Assembly (NCBI RefSeq): GCF_036090055.1
Contig: NZ_CP107970.1
Span: 1,242,501 to 1,306,500 of the forward strand
Reading direction: 5' to 3'
From: Nocardioides sp. NBC_00368
GTDB lineage: Bacteria > Actinomycetota > Actinomycetes > Propionibacteriales > Nocardioidaceae
DNA: 64,000 nt
The notes beneath the pieces were generated by a model. It searched no databases and was not told the DNA's origin. It saw only the letters and a program-made list of their open reading frames with translations. Below are positions 39,713 through 48,365 of this stretch, in pieces. Both the position numbers and the translations under genes were made by a program. Numbering within the stretch: position 1 is the stretch's first letter; each line of letters begins with the position of its first letter.

Positions 39713-41305
39713 GTGAGCGATCGGGCGCAACGCCAGCCGACGCGAAGTAGGCGGCGCACGGTCCGTCTGCTGATTGTGCTGTGCCTGGCGCTCGCGCCGG
39801 TGGTCTACACGGCACCGGGGGTCGCTGCTGGCCCTGTGGCCCTTGACCTGGGGTGCGACAACGACGACCCGCCGATCCCGGCTTCGCCGCGTGGCCCGGG
39901 TTCGTTGGCAATCCAGGTCACCAAGCCGCCCTCAGCGGACGCCGACCCGTTCACCGATGAGGGCGTTACGCTGGAGTCGGTCTACGGGACGACGCCGCAG
40001 TGGTGGACGTACAAGAACGGGTGTACTGGACAGTTCATCGCCTCAGCCGGGACCGCGGTCGGCAACATCATCCTCGAGATCTCCGGTGTGATCCCGAACT
40101 GGACCCACGCCCTGCTCCACTCCGTCGTGGCGCCCGATTCGTCGCTACAGGCCCTCACCGAGCCTGTCGTGGACGCAACGAGAGCAGTCACCGAGTCGGT
40201 GTGGGCGCCGTGGATGACTGTCGTGCTTCTGATCGTTGGCGCGCTGGTGCTGTGGCGTGCTCGCTCGGGGGCGTTCGCCGGCTCGGTCCACGCGGGCGCG
40301 TGGGCGCTCGGGGTCCTGTTCGTGGTCTCGTTCCTGATCCAGTATCCCGCCGAGGCCGTGCGCGGTGTCGACTATGGGGTCCGGACTGTCACCACGACCT
40401 TCATCAGCGCGTTCAATGCCGACGCCCCGAAACCCGCAGAGGGCGAGGACCCGGCCGTGGCCGCGGTCGCTGGTCAGATGGACGACATCGTCCAGTCAAC
40501 TCAGTATTCGGCTTGGCTCTCCGGTGCGCTGGGGGATGCGGACTCGGAGACGGCGACGAAGTACGGTCCGGACCTCTTCAAAGCGACCCATCTGTCCTGG
40601 GCGGAGGCCGAGACCTATCAGAAGGATCCCTCGGGCGACGGCGCCGAGGTCGTCAAAAAGAAGCAGAAGCAGTTCGCCCAGATCGCCGCAGAGATCGAGC
40701 GCGCCGACCCGGTCGCCTATGAGCATTTGCGTGGGGAGCACTGGACCAACCGTGCCACCGCTGCGCTAGTGAACGCGGCCGCCGTTGTCGTGGTCTGCGG
40801 CTACCTGCTGATCGCCGGCCTGGTCATCCTGCTCTCCTATGCGCTGATCCGGCTCGTGGTCCCGTTCGCGCCCGCAGCCGGAGTGCTGTTCATGATCGAC
40901 CGCACCCGGGATATGGCGGTCGGGTCTCTCAAGCGCGTCATCGGGCCGCTGGTGATGGGGCCGGTCTACTTCCTGGTCGCGCTCATCCTGCTCCGCATCG
41001 ACACCTCGATCCTCGCCTCCCGCGTGCCCTGGCCGCTCCAGATCATGATCATAGGTGTCCTTGCCTGGTTTGCCTGGCGGATGACCAAGCCAGCCACGTA
41101 CGGGATTGGACTGTTCGGACACGGGGCCGGTTTCGCGTGGTCCTTCGCTGCTGGGCGCACTCGGCGGTCATGGCAGGATCACCAACCGCAGCCGACCTAT
41201 AGCGAGCCGGCGACGGCAAGCGCGGCGCCAGCGCGTGAGGCTGGATCTCGAAGACTATCCCCGGGACCCGGAGAACATCCCAGCCTGGCTGCGAGAACGA
41301 CTTGA
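39713..41305 (+). CDS. TrbL/VirB6-like polytopic membrane protein (conjugal transfer)
   Basis: This 530-residue protein has a signal peptide (VRLLIVLCLALAPVVYTAPGVAAG), an extracytoplasmic segment with two cysteines, helices near residues 165-220, a long charged loop (KKKQKQFAQIAAEIERADP) and a C-terminal bundle of helices (LVNAAAVVVVCGYLLIAGLVILLSYALIRLVVPFAP; VIGPLVMGPVYFLVALILL; PLQIMIIGVLAWFAW). This is the layout of actinobacterial TrbL/VirB6-like channel components. It is rightward, alone among leftward transfer genes. Confidence 0.75.
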   Translation: MSDRAQRQPTRSRRRTVRLLIVLCLALAPVVYTAPGVAAGPVALDLGCDNDDPPIPASPRGPGSLAIQVTKPPSADADPFTDEGVTLESVYGTTPQWWTYKNGCTGQFIASAGTAVGNIILEISGVIPNWTHALLHSVVAPDSSLQALTEPVVDATRAVTESVWAPWMTVVLLIVGALVLWRARSGAFAGSVHAGAWALGVLFVVSFLIQYPAEAVRGVDYGVRTVTTTFISAFNADAPKPAEGEDPAVAAVAGQMDDIVQSTQYSAWLSGALGDADSETATKYGPDLFKATHLSWAEAETYQKDPSGDGAEVVKKKQKQFAQIAAEIERADPVAYEHLRGEHWTNRATAALVNAAAVVVVCGYLLIAGLVILLSYALIRLVVPFAPAAGVLFMIDRTRDMAVGSLKRVIGPLVMGPVYFLVALILLRIDTSILASRVPWPLQIMIIGVLAWFAWRMTKPATYGIGLFGHGAGFAWSFAAGRTRRSWQDHQPQPTYSEPATASAAPAREAGSRRLSPGPGEHPSLAARTT

Positions 41306-41336
41306 CGAAGCGCGAGCGAACGCCCACGCCTCCTGA
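41235..41336 (+). CDS. Possible small ORF at the end of the TrbL-like gene
   Basis: This 33-residue reading frame from GTG 41235 looks coding-like (LDLEDYPRDPENIPAWLRERLDEARAN), whereas the overlapping tail of the TrbL-like gene is low-complexity. No ribosome site is visible. Alternatively it marks a frameshift at the end of the upstream gene. Confidence 0.25.
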   Translation: MRLDLEDYPRDPENIPAWLRERLDEARANAHAS

Positions 41337-41422
41337 GAGAAGGCAGTCTTGACGGTGTCGTCTCGGGGGAGGGGCGCCTACCGTCGTGAGTTCGAGTCCG
41401 AAGTGCCTTCAGAATTTCTGGA

Positions 41423-42916
41423 CTAACGGGGAAGCCCCACGAAACGACCCGAGGTGTCGAAGAGTCCGAGCTCCTCGGGGTGCAGCTGATGCTGGCAGAG
41501 GAACGATCGGCTCTTGATCCTCCAGAGTCCCTGCCCTGTGCCGAGAGTGGGCAGGAGGTCCTGCTCGGTGCTGGTGAGCCCAAGGGCCGTCGCGGTGGGG
41601 CCGAGTTGGTCGGCTTCCTGCCGGTAGATGATGCGGGTCTCGGCGTTTGCGAGGAGCGAGGATGCGAGTGCGCGGGCCGCGGTGCCGGAGTCACCGACGT
41701 TGTCGAGGTCGGTGAGCTTGTGGAAGATGAGCATGTTTGCAATCCCGTAGTGGCGGGCCAAACGCCAGTGGGCATCCATCCGACGTAGGAGGGCTGGTTG
41801 CTGCATGAGGCGCCACGCCTCGTCGTAGACCACCCAGCGCTGCCCGCCGTCAGGGTCGAGGAGGGCGGACTCCATCCATGCGGACGCGCACGTCATCAGA
41901 ACGGATATGAGGGTGGCGTTCTCGGTGACCCGCGAGAGATCCAGCGAGATCATCGGCAGCGTCGGATCGAACCTGACCGTCGACGGGCGGTCGAACAGGC
42001 CGGCGAGGTCGCCCGCGACGAGACGCCGAAGGGCATGAGCGGCCAGGCGCCCGTCTTCGGCAAGCCGGCCGTCAGGGTCGTCGCGCTTTAGGGGATCGAG
42101 GAGATGGTCGACGACCATCGGGAGTACCGGGACCTCGGCTCGTCGGACAGTTGCAGCGAGGGCTGTGTCGATGGCCGTGTGCTCGAGCGGGGTGAGGCTA
42201 CGGCCGAGGACGGTTTCGGCAAGCGCACCGACCAGGTCGCGGCGCCTTGCGGTGACCTGCGCTTCCCACTGAGAGTCGTCCAGCCCGGAGGGACGGTGGC
42301 CCTCGTCGAGAGGGTTCAGCCGGGTCGGCATCCCGTGGCCGAGCGCGATTGCCCGCCCGCCAACAGCCTCGGCGACCGCGGTGTGCTCGCCCTTCGGGTC
42401 GCCAGGGACGTACACGCGCCGTCCGAACGGGATCGACCGGGTGTAGAGGCTCTTGGCCAGTGAGGACTTGCCGGAACCAACGATTCCGGCGAGGACGATG
42501 TTGGGTGCGGTGATCTGCCCGCGGGCGTACAAGACCCAGGGGTCGTAGACAAACGAGCTGCCGGAGTAGAGGTCTTGGCCGACGAAGACGCCGTCGGCGC
42601 CGAGGCCGCCTTCGGCGAGGAAGGGGTACGCGCCGGCCCAGGTCGCGGAGGTGTCCTGGTGTCGGGGGATGTGGAGTCGACCGGGAGTACGTAGGGTGAC
42701 TGGTCCTCGCTCGCCGGCGCGAGGCACCGTTTTGTACGCGTCGCGTTCCTCGGCCAGTGCAGCGGCCTTGTCTCGCCTGCTGGAGCGGCGTGCTGATTGA
42801 ACCTCGGTCACGCGAAGTGCGGTCTCGCGCTGGCGCGCCTTACGGTCCCGGCGGCGTTCTCGGTGGGGTGTGACCAGCGTCAGCGCCTGGAATCGCCCGC
42901 CATCATGCTGCCTCAC
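41423..42916 (-). CDS. VirB4/TraC-like conjugation ATPase
   Basis: This 497-residue protein has Walker A in IVLAGIVGSGKSSLAKSLY (about residues 143-161) and Walker B in QRWVVYDEAWRLMQQP. ARHYGIANMLIFHKLTDLDNVGD and TRIIYRQEADQLGPTATALGL follow, as in VirB4/TraC family ATPases that power type IV secretion. It lacks the long N-terminal domain of proteobacterial VirB4, a common state in Actinobacteria where SCO6880 supplies that part. It overlaps the gene at 42913 by 4 bp. Confidence 0.9.
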   Translation of the reverse strand: MRQHDGGRFQALTLVTPHRERRRDRKARQRETALRVTEVQSARRSSRRDKAAALAEERDAYKTVPRAGERGPVTLRTPGRLHIPRHQDTSATWAGAYPFLAEGGLGADGVFVGQDLYSGSSFVYDPWVLYARGQITAPNIVLAGIVGSGKSSLAKSLYTRSIPFGRRVYVPGDPKGEHTAVAEAVGGRAIALGHGMPTRLNPLDEGHRPSGLDDSQWEAQVTARRRDLVGALAETVLGRSLTPLEHTAIDTALAATVRRAEVPVLPMVVDHLLDPLKRDDPDGRLAEDGRLAAHALRRLVAGDLAGLFDRPSTVRFDPTLPMISLDLSRVTENATLISVLMTCASAWMESALLDPDGGQRWVVYDEAWRLMQQPALLRRMDAHWRLARHYGIANMLIFHKLTDLDNVGDSGTAARALASSLLANAETRIIYRQEADQLGPTATALGLTSTEQDLLPTLGTGQGLWRIKSRSFLCQHQLHPEELGLFDTSGRFVGLPR

Positions 42917-43320
42917 ATCGACAGCCCGGGAGTTGCGTTCGGTGATGTCGGCACAACCGACTCGACAGGACGTGAGTAGGCGACTCTGGCCTCGAGTTCG
43001 TGGGCGTGGTCGACGGCCTTGGCGATCTGCCTCGTCATAGCAGCGGCGCGGTGGAGCTCCCAGGAGACTTGGTAGGATGTCGCGCGCCCGCCTCGGACGC
43101 TGTCGGCTACGACAGGCCGGATGTCGCGCTTGGAGAGTCCGTCGTGAAACGCGCCGAGCTGATCGAGGACCTGCTCGGCCGACGCGAGTGTCTGCGAGAT
43201 GGCGCCGAGAACGTCGTAGACATCCGCGGGATTCTCGATCGCACGCGTCGTGTGCGCGAGGGCGCGCATCGCTTGGCGTGCGTCCTCTGCATCCTTGGCG
43301 GGGTCATCCAACCTGGGCAT
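42913..43320 (-). CDS. Small helical protein between SCO6880 and VirB4-like genes
   Basis: This 135-residue protein is mostly helical (AEDARQAMRALAHTTRAIENPADVYDVLGAISQTLASAEQVLDQLGAFHDGLSK ... in segments), resembling a coiled-coil adaptor. ATG 43320 has AAGGAG at good spacing. The same frame is open to 43638, and its upstream part also looks coding (see findings). The 230-bp spacer 43321-43550 before it is otherwise unassigned. No family is recognised; the position suggests a transfer-apparatus accessory. Confidence 0.7.
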   Translation of the reverse strand: MPRLDDPAKDAEDARQAMRALAHTTRAIENPADVYDVLGAISQTLASAEQVLDQLGAFHDGLSKRDIRPVVADSVRGGRATSYQVSWELHRAAAMTRQIAKAVDHAHELEARVAYSRPVESVVPTSPNATPGLSM

Positions 43321-43550
43321 CGTCTGCTCCTTCGCGTTGTGTGGATGTGAAGGAGGTGTGCCGGTTACGTCAGGGCAGACCGACGCGGTCGAACTCCTGC
43401 TGGAGCCGCGGTCGGCGGCGGTGCTCTTCGCGAGTTGGGCGACGAGTGCGTTCACCTCAGCGATCGCTTCCTCATCCGCCGCGGCCAGGCGCTGGCGGGT
43501 GCGAATCAGCGGGAGTACGGCATCGGCGAGGTCGTTCTCGGCGAGGACTC

Positions 43551-45002
43551 TCACCTGTTCGCGCTCGACCTGCACAACGGCAACGCCGCGGCGGCGAACG
43601 CCTGCGCCTGTTGCCCATAAAGCCGACGGGTCTCGCACGAGGCCTGGACAGCCGCTTGTTCGATCGATGCGACTGCACTCTCGAGCTCATCGGGACCTGT
43701 AGCAGTCACGCTGATCAGCCCAGTCGTACGCAGCAACCCGTGTCCCGCGGTGAGGTCGGCCTCCTGCTGAAGGATGTCGAGATACTCGGCAGCCTGCTGG
43801 GCGTCCTCGATCTGCCCGATCTTCGCCCGCTGAGCAGCATCCGAGACGTACTCGGTCTTCTTCTTGCGAATGTCGCGAGAAGCGGCGTCGGTGCGCATCG
43901 GCTTGAACAGGAGGGTAAAGGTCCGATGTACGCCCGTGGAGAGCAACAGCGGAGCCAGGAAGCCCGGGTAGACCTGCGACCGCGGCCACTCGCTGATCCA
44001 CAACACTGCGTGGAACGCCGAGTCGGACCGAAGCATCGCCCAGGTCTCGGTGACTGCGAGCGGGCCCGCCGTGGCGAGGTCACGACCCAGGCTTCCGTGC
44101 CGTTCGAGGGTCGCGGCCACCGACGGGTCGTATGCCGCGCGCAGAGTCAGTGCAAGGTCGCCCGGAGTGAGCCAATCGCCCGGACTCAGGTCGGCGGCGC
44201 GTAGCGCGGCGGTCATGGTCTGCATCTCCTGACGAAGCACCGCAGTGGCACCACGATTGCCGCCGCCTGCCGCGCGAATCGAACGAGAAGCGCGCCGCAT
44301 GTCGAGCGAGATCGAGATCGTGCTCGCGTGCCGCTCACCGGCCGGACCGGCACGCTCGATGAGTTCGGCGTACGTCTTCGCGGCCCAACCAGCATTCTGG
44401 TCGCCGCGTGCGGTCCACCAGTCAGACAGGCTCCGTCCTGATTCCGGGAGCGTACGTTCGGAGACCTGCACTGCCGCAAGCCGACCCGAACGGCATGCCG
44501 TGGCCAGCACCCGGCCCCACGACGTCACGCGGCGCTCCTGCTCAGCCGCGTCCAGGAGCACGAACGCCGGATGCGTCACGCCCACTGCCGCAGTCAGGGT
44601 GGCGGCGTGAGGATCATGCACCATAGCCGCGCCGGTCTCACGGTCCTCCCACTGGCGCAGGCATGCCGCATCACCCGGAAGTGCCAGCGTTCCGACGCGA
44701 TGAGGTCTCGCGACCCTGTGCCGGTAGTCGAGTTGTTTACCTTCGCGGCGCCAGAGCCACACAGCCACGATCGGTGCCCACTCCACCAGGTGCCGGCCGC
44801 CGACGCGGCCCCATGCAAGGCCGGCGCAACCAACGAGCACCGGGGCCGCCATCGCCAGAGAAGCGGTCCCCCCGGCGTACAAGGCGACGACAAGCACGGA
44901 GACGCCCACGCCGATCACGGCGAGTTGGGGGAGTGAGAGACCAAGGAGTACGCCGCGCCGGCTCAGCCGGGAGAACTTGACTGGCGTCAGGGTGACGGCC
45001 AT
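43551..45002 (-). CDS. SCO6880 family type IV secretion protein
   Basis: This 483-residue protein has two membrane helices near the start (LAVIGVGVSVLVVALYA; LAMAAPVLVGCAGLAWG) and a large cytoplasmic region (RVARPHRVGTLALPGDAACLRQWEDRETGAAMVHDPHAATLTAAVGV; later VYPGFLAPLLLSTGVHRTFTLLFKPM). This is the SCO6880 family of actinobacterial conjugative elements, which corresponds to a PrgI/VirB3 region plus the N-terminal part of VirB4. It overlaps the end of the TrbL-like gene (16 bp) and precedes the VirB4-like ATPase. Confidence 0.88.
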   Translation of the reverse strand: MAVTLTPVKFSRLSRRGVLLGLSLPQLAVIGVGVSVLVVALYAGGTASLAMAAPVLVGCAGLAWGRVGGRHLVEWAPIVAVWLWRREGKQLDYRHRVARPHRVGTLALPGDAACLRQWEDRETGAAMVHDPHAATLTAAVGVTHPAFVLLDAAEQERRVTSWGRVLATACRSGRLAAVQVSERTLPESGRSLSDWWTARGDQNAGWAAKTYAELIERAGPAGERHASTISISLDMRRASRSIRAAGGGNRGATAVLRQEMQTMTAALRAADLSPGDWLTPGDLALTLRAAYDPSVAATLERHGSLGRDLATAGPLAVTETWAMLRSDSAFHAVLWISEWPRSQVYPGFLAPLLLSTGVHRTFTLLFKPMRTDAASRDIRKKKTEYVSDAAQRAKIGQIEDAQQAAEYLDILQQEADLTAGHGLLRTTGLISVTATGPDELESAVASIEQAAVQASCETRRLYGQQAQAFAAAALPLCRSSANR

Positions 45003-46288
45003 GCGCGATCACTCCTCGGTTGGTCGAGCGTATGGTCGGCGACCTGTGGCATCGGACGCTGCGACTCTTCTGGCGCCGCGGCTGCGGTGGTCTGCATGCC
45101 CGCGTCGCCTACGGCCTGGCCGACGCGTTGCCCGGCCTCCTGAGACTTCTGAAGTGCTTGAACGCCGATCAAGGCCGCTGCCGCGGCTGGAGGAGCGGTC
45201 GACGCCGCAACGCCTGACTTTGCAGGAGCGGAAGCTTCCTTGACACCCGGCGTGACCGGAGCCGACTGAGGCGCCGCGGGCTTGCCGGTTGTCGGACTGC
45301 GCGCTCCGTCTTCGGCTCCACCGTCGAGGACCTGCTTCGCCTCTGCCGGCGGCCGCCTGACCGGGATCGGCATCGGCCGGTTGAGCGCCTGTTTGGTCTC
45401 CTGCTCGGCCGACATCGCGTGATACATGTCGAAGCCCATGAAGCTGATCGCTTTGTACGCGATGTACGGGGCGAACCCTGCGACCAGCATCAGCACGATC
45501 CCGGCGATCGGGTCGGAGATCGACTTCAGATCCGCGTCGATCGGGGCAGAGACCTGCGTGGCGGCGATCAAGAAGATCACGACGATGACCAGCTTCGACA
45601 CGATCATCGCGACGACGAAGGACACCCACCGTCCGACCCAAGCCCGGGTGTGGTCCCAGCTCGACCCGGCCAGCGCCAGGGGAGCGAGCACGACCGCGAT
45701 CAGGAGCAGTGCCTTACGAGTCAGCAGGCTGAGCCAGACCAGGAACGCACCACCGATCGCGAGGGTGCCGAGGAAGATGTTGATGATCGCGCCGGCACCT
45801 GGGTTGGACATCGTGATCCCGCCGAGCCCAGCGACAAGCAATCCGATCCGCTCACCCATCTCCGCCATCGTGTTCCCCGTGGCATGGACGATGCCCACAC
45901 ACAAGCGGTCGGTGATCTCGAGCGCTGTGCCCACCAGCGTGAGAACGACGAACGAGCCCAGGATCGACTTGGCCAGGCCGAGCGCGGCACGTGTGAGTGC
46001 TGGCGGCTCGCGGCGGATCATCCCGGTGATCACCTGCAGCAGGAAGAACCCGAGCATGATGAACAGCGCGACGCCGAAGATCAGGTTGTATACCTGTGTA
46101 TAGCCGCTGCTTGTCACGTCGACGAACGTTGTGTCGTCGAGCACTGTCCAGACGGTCTCGAACATGGCCTTCGCCGCCGCGCCGGTTGTTTCGGCCAGCC
46201 ACTCGAACGGTGCTGCCGCCACACTGTTCGCGGCGTCATCCGCTGTGTTGCACACCGTCGAGATCGCCGGTACGTCGCATACACCCAT
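44987..46288 (-). CDS. TrbL/VirB6-like conjugal transfer membrane protein
   Basis: This 433-residue protein has six to seven helices (YNLIFGVALFIMLGFFLLQVITG; LGLAKSILGSFVVLTLVGTALEI; GAIINIFLGTLAIGGAFLVWLSLL; ALLLIAVVLAPLALAGSSW; WVSFVVAMIVSKLVIVVIFLIAATQ; GIVLMLVAGFAPYIAYKAISF). A long Pro/Ala-rich cytoplasmic tail with a Gln-rich end follows. This is the VirB6/TrbL-like inner-membrane channel component. It starts 26 bp after the DUF6112 gene and overlaps SCO6880. Confidence 0.85.
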   Translation of the reverse strand: MGVCDVPAISTVCNTADDAANSVAAAPFEWLAETTGAAAKAMFETVWTVLDDTTFVDVTSSGYTQVYNLIFGVALFIMLGFFLLQVITGMIRREPPALTRAALGLAKSILGSFVVLTLVGTALEITDRLCVGIVHATGNTMAEMGERIGLLVAGLGGITMSNPGAGAIINIFLGTLAIGGAFLVWLSLLTRKALLLIAVVLAPLALAGSSWDHTRAWVGRWVSFVVAMIVSKLVIVVIFLIAATQVSAPIDADLKSISDPIAGIVLMLVAGFAPYIAYKAISFMGFDMYHAMSAEQETKQALNRPMPIPVRRPPAEAKQVLDGGAEDGARSPTTGKPAAPQSAPVTPGVKEASAPAKSGVAASTAPPAAAAALIGVQALQKSQEAGQRVGQAVGDAGMQTTAAAAPEESQRPMPQVADHTLDQPRSDRAWPSP

Positions 46289-46314
46289 CGCTGCTCCCCG
46301 GTCCCGTTCGCCAG

Positions 46315-46632
46315 TCAGACCGACTGGCCGACGTTCCAGAAGAAGTTCACCAGCGTCACGGATGCCCCGCAGACGACTGCCGCGCCGAGCGCGACGAGAA
46401 CGCCGAGCTTCCCGCGGCCAGCCAGGTGGGGGTTCGACGAGTTCGCCCCGAGCGCCCAGACAATCGCGGAGATAATCAGCGCCAAGACCGCCAAGATCAG
46501 ACCGATGGTCATCGTCGCGCCGACGACATTGCGGAGCTGAGCGATGCCGGGCAGCCCGTTGGAGTTCGGCCTGATGTTGATGTCGGCGATGAGCGATGCC
46601 GCTATCGGAAGAATCGTGGTGCTGATGTTCAC
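46315..46632 (-). CDS. DUF6112 small membrane protein (VirB2-like)
   Basis: This 105-residue protein has two long helices (GATMTIGLILAVLALIISAIVWALG and GKLGVLVALGAAVVCGASVTLVNFFWNVG) separated by a short N-rich loop, and a GLPG motif before the first helix. This is the DUF6112 layout in actinobacterial conjugative elements, comparable to VirB2 pilins. The GTG at 46632 has AAGGA upstream. It is the first gene of the leftward run to SCO6880 and VirB4. A second member is at 52727. Confidence 0.8.
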   Translation of the reverse strand: MNISTTILPIAASLIADINIRPNSNGLPGIAQLRNVVGATMTIGLILAVLALIISAIVWALGANSSNPHLAGRGKLGVLVALGAAVVCGASVTLVNFFWNVGQSV

Positions 46633-46876
46633 GACGCTGGTCCTTGATGTCGGAGGGCCTTGTACGTCGTGAAGGTGTGGGATCGACGCCAACCTGCTCA
46701 AAGTGCGGCAGGTCGGCGCGCGGCGCTGGAGAGACGGACGGCCGCGTGATCGGATGCCCGTACTCGACATCCTGTGACCAGTGGGGGAGCGGTGCTTGTT
46801 CCCGCAGGTCAGCAGGGTGCGCCGCTAGTCGTCGGAAGCCTGGCGCCAGGGCGCTTGCGGAAACCGGTGTCGAGCG

Positions 46877-47740
46877 TCAGCGGTACGTCGTCCATCGTGC
46901 TTCGAGATCACCGCTGCGGAACGTGTCGAATCGGTGGCGCCACTGCTCCCGAACGCTGGGGTTGGTGGCGAGCACAGGTAGCACGCTGCGGACGAGCTGC
47001 AGCTCACGCAGTCGCCGAAACAGCGGGAACCCCGCCCACGTGAGGATGTCGACGCCGTAGGCCTCGACGAGCTGGCCGTGGTAATCGACTGGATAGCGGA
47101 AGTGGAGCCTGCCGACGGCCGCCGGCGTGAGATCCCACTCCCGCGGGCCGACGCAGGTGGAGTCGAAGTCGCACAGGACGGGTCCGTTTGGTCCAGGGAT
47201 CAGGTTGCCGACAAAAGGGTCGCCGTGTATCGGCCCAGGGGCGAGGACATAGTCGACCTCGTCGAGGTCCGCGGCAATGCTGTCGGCCGTCTCAACGAGG
47301 AAGGCGTGCTCGGCGCTGCTCAGGACGTCGGCGGTCTCCAGGCGGGAGCGAATCAAGCCCAAGGTGTTCCACGGCGGTAGATCTGGGGCGTCACCCAGCG
47401 AATGGAACAGCCGCAGGATGTGCCCGATGTCGCGGCCGGTCGCAGGGCGGCCGGTGTCGGTCACGAGTTCCCACAGGCTGACGGCATGCCCGTCGATATC
47501 GAGCGGCTGCGGCACGTCGGTGGCGAGTCGAACGGTTGGCATGCCGTGGTGCTCAAGCCAGCGGGCGACGTCGACGACCTTGCCTGCGCTCCGTCCGACC
47601 GCGGCCGAGCCTGCGATGCGGACCACAAGGTGGCTGTTCGGAAGGGCAAAGACGGCGTTGTTCGTGAGCTTGATCAGCCGGGCTTGCGACGCGTCTGCGT
47701 CACCTGGGCGCACACCTTGTCGAGGATGAGGTACGGCCAT
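46877..47740 (-). CDS. Aminoglycoside-phosphotransferase (APH) family kinase-like protein
   Basis: This 287-residue protein has the APH catalytic loop GPIHGDPFVGNLI (HGDxxxxN) and the metal-binding CDFDSTCVGPREWDLTP. The N-lobe (LIKLTNNAVFALPNSHLVVRIAG) carries the ATP-binding Lys/Arg. APH-fold kinases phosphorylate antibiotics, sugars or metabolites; substrate is not readable. A comparable gene lies at 48366. No antibiotic-resistance enzyme is implied by these features alone. Confidence 0.85.
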   Translation of the reverse strand: MAVPHPRQGVRPGDADASQARLIKLTNNAVFALPNSHLVVRIAGSAAVGRSAGKVVDVARWLEHHGMPTVRLATDVPQPLDIDGHAVSLWELVTDTGRPATGRDIGHILRLFHSLGDAPDLPPWNTLGLIRSRLETADVLSSAEHAFLVETADSIAADLDEVDYVLAPGPIHGDPFVGNLIPGPNGPVLCDFDSTCVGPREWDLTPAAVGRLHFRYPVDYHGQLVEAYGVDILTWAGFPLFRRLRELQLVRSVLPVLATNPSVREQWRHRFDTFRSGDLEARWTTYR

Positions 47741-47875
47741 AATCCAGGGTCGGGTGCGGAGTATGTGGGCGACTTGGGGTGCACATCAATCATCATGCGG
47801 TAGCCCGAAGGCTCTCGATATCGTAAGAGGCCACTGGCTTCTCGGAAGCCCGCGCGGGCGGCTTAAGGGAATCGG

Positions 47876-48355
47876 CTACGGGTGATGCTGAAGTGCGAAC
47901 CGCACAGCCTCTTCTGGCGTGGAGGCTACAGGTGGAGCGTCCGGGACCGGCTCGCCGTCGGCGGTGAGCAGCTGCCAGCCCCCGATGGTAATGATGGGTA
48001 CGGGTCGTCGTCGGGCCAGCGCGAGCTCGGACAGGGTGCCCCAGGATCCGCCGACAACGATGACAACGTCGGCAGATCAGATCAGGATGGCGTTTCTCGC
48101 CTCACCCATGTTGGTGGCCAGAACAGCGTCGAGGTCGGCATTCGCGTCGCTAGTTTCTGGTCCCGGGCGTATGCCGATCACGAGCCCGCCAGCTTGCTTG
48201 GCGCCGGAGGATACGGCGGCCATGACGCCGATGCCGCCGTTGATGACGGTGGCGCCAGCCTCTGCGAGGAGCCGGCCGATCTCATGAGCGTTGGTGCGGT
48301 CGTCGTCGGTGCAGTGGCGGGGGCCGCACACAGCGACCTGCAAGGCACGAGGCAT
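47876..48355 (-). pseudogene. LOG/TIGR00725-like nucleotide-binding protein with internal TGA
   Basis: The frame starts VAVCGPRHC, then GRLLAEAGATVINGGIGVMAAVSSGAKQAGGLVIGI, a Rossmann-like LOG fold. An in-frame TGA at 48077-48079 (codon 93) interrupts it right after GEARNAILI. The same frame continues SADVVIVVGGSWGTLSELALARRRPVPIITI, the conserved GGxxGTLxE motif, to a TAG at 47876. The family has Arg at this position and CGA to TGA is one transition. The intact product would be 159 residues. The gene starts 10 bp after the phosphotransferase stop, same strand. Confidence 0.8.
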
Positions 48356-48365
48356 GAACGCGAGC

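Noticed and set aside
45419..46540. Rightward 373-residue frame
   Set aside because: Antisense to the TrbL-like membrane gene; rich in His/Asp/Arg as expected for a shadow of hydrophobic codons.
46633..46876. Possible gene between the APH kinase and DUF6112
   Set aside because: The 244-bp gap has only short frames without ribosome sites; the upstream extension of the DUF6112 frame is not conserved-looking.
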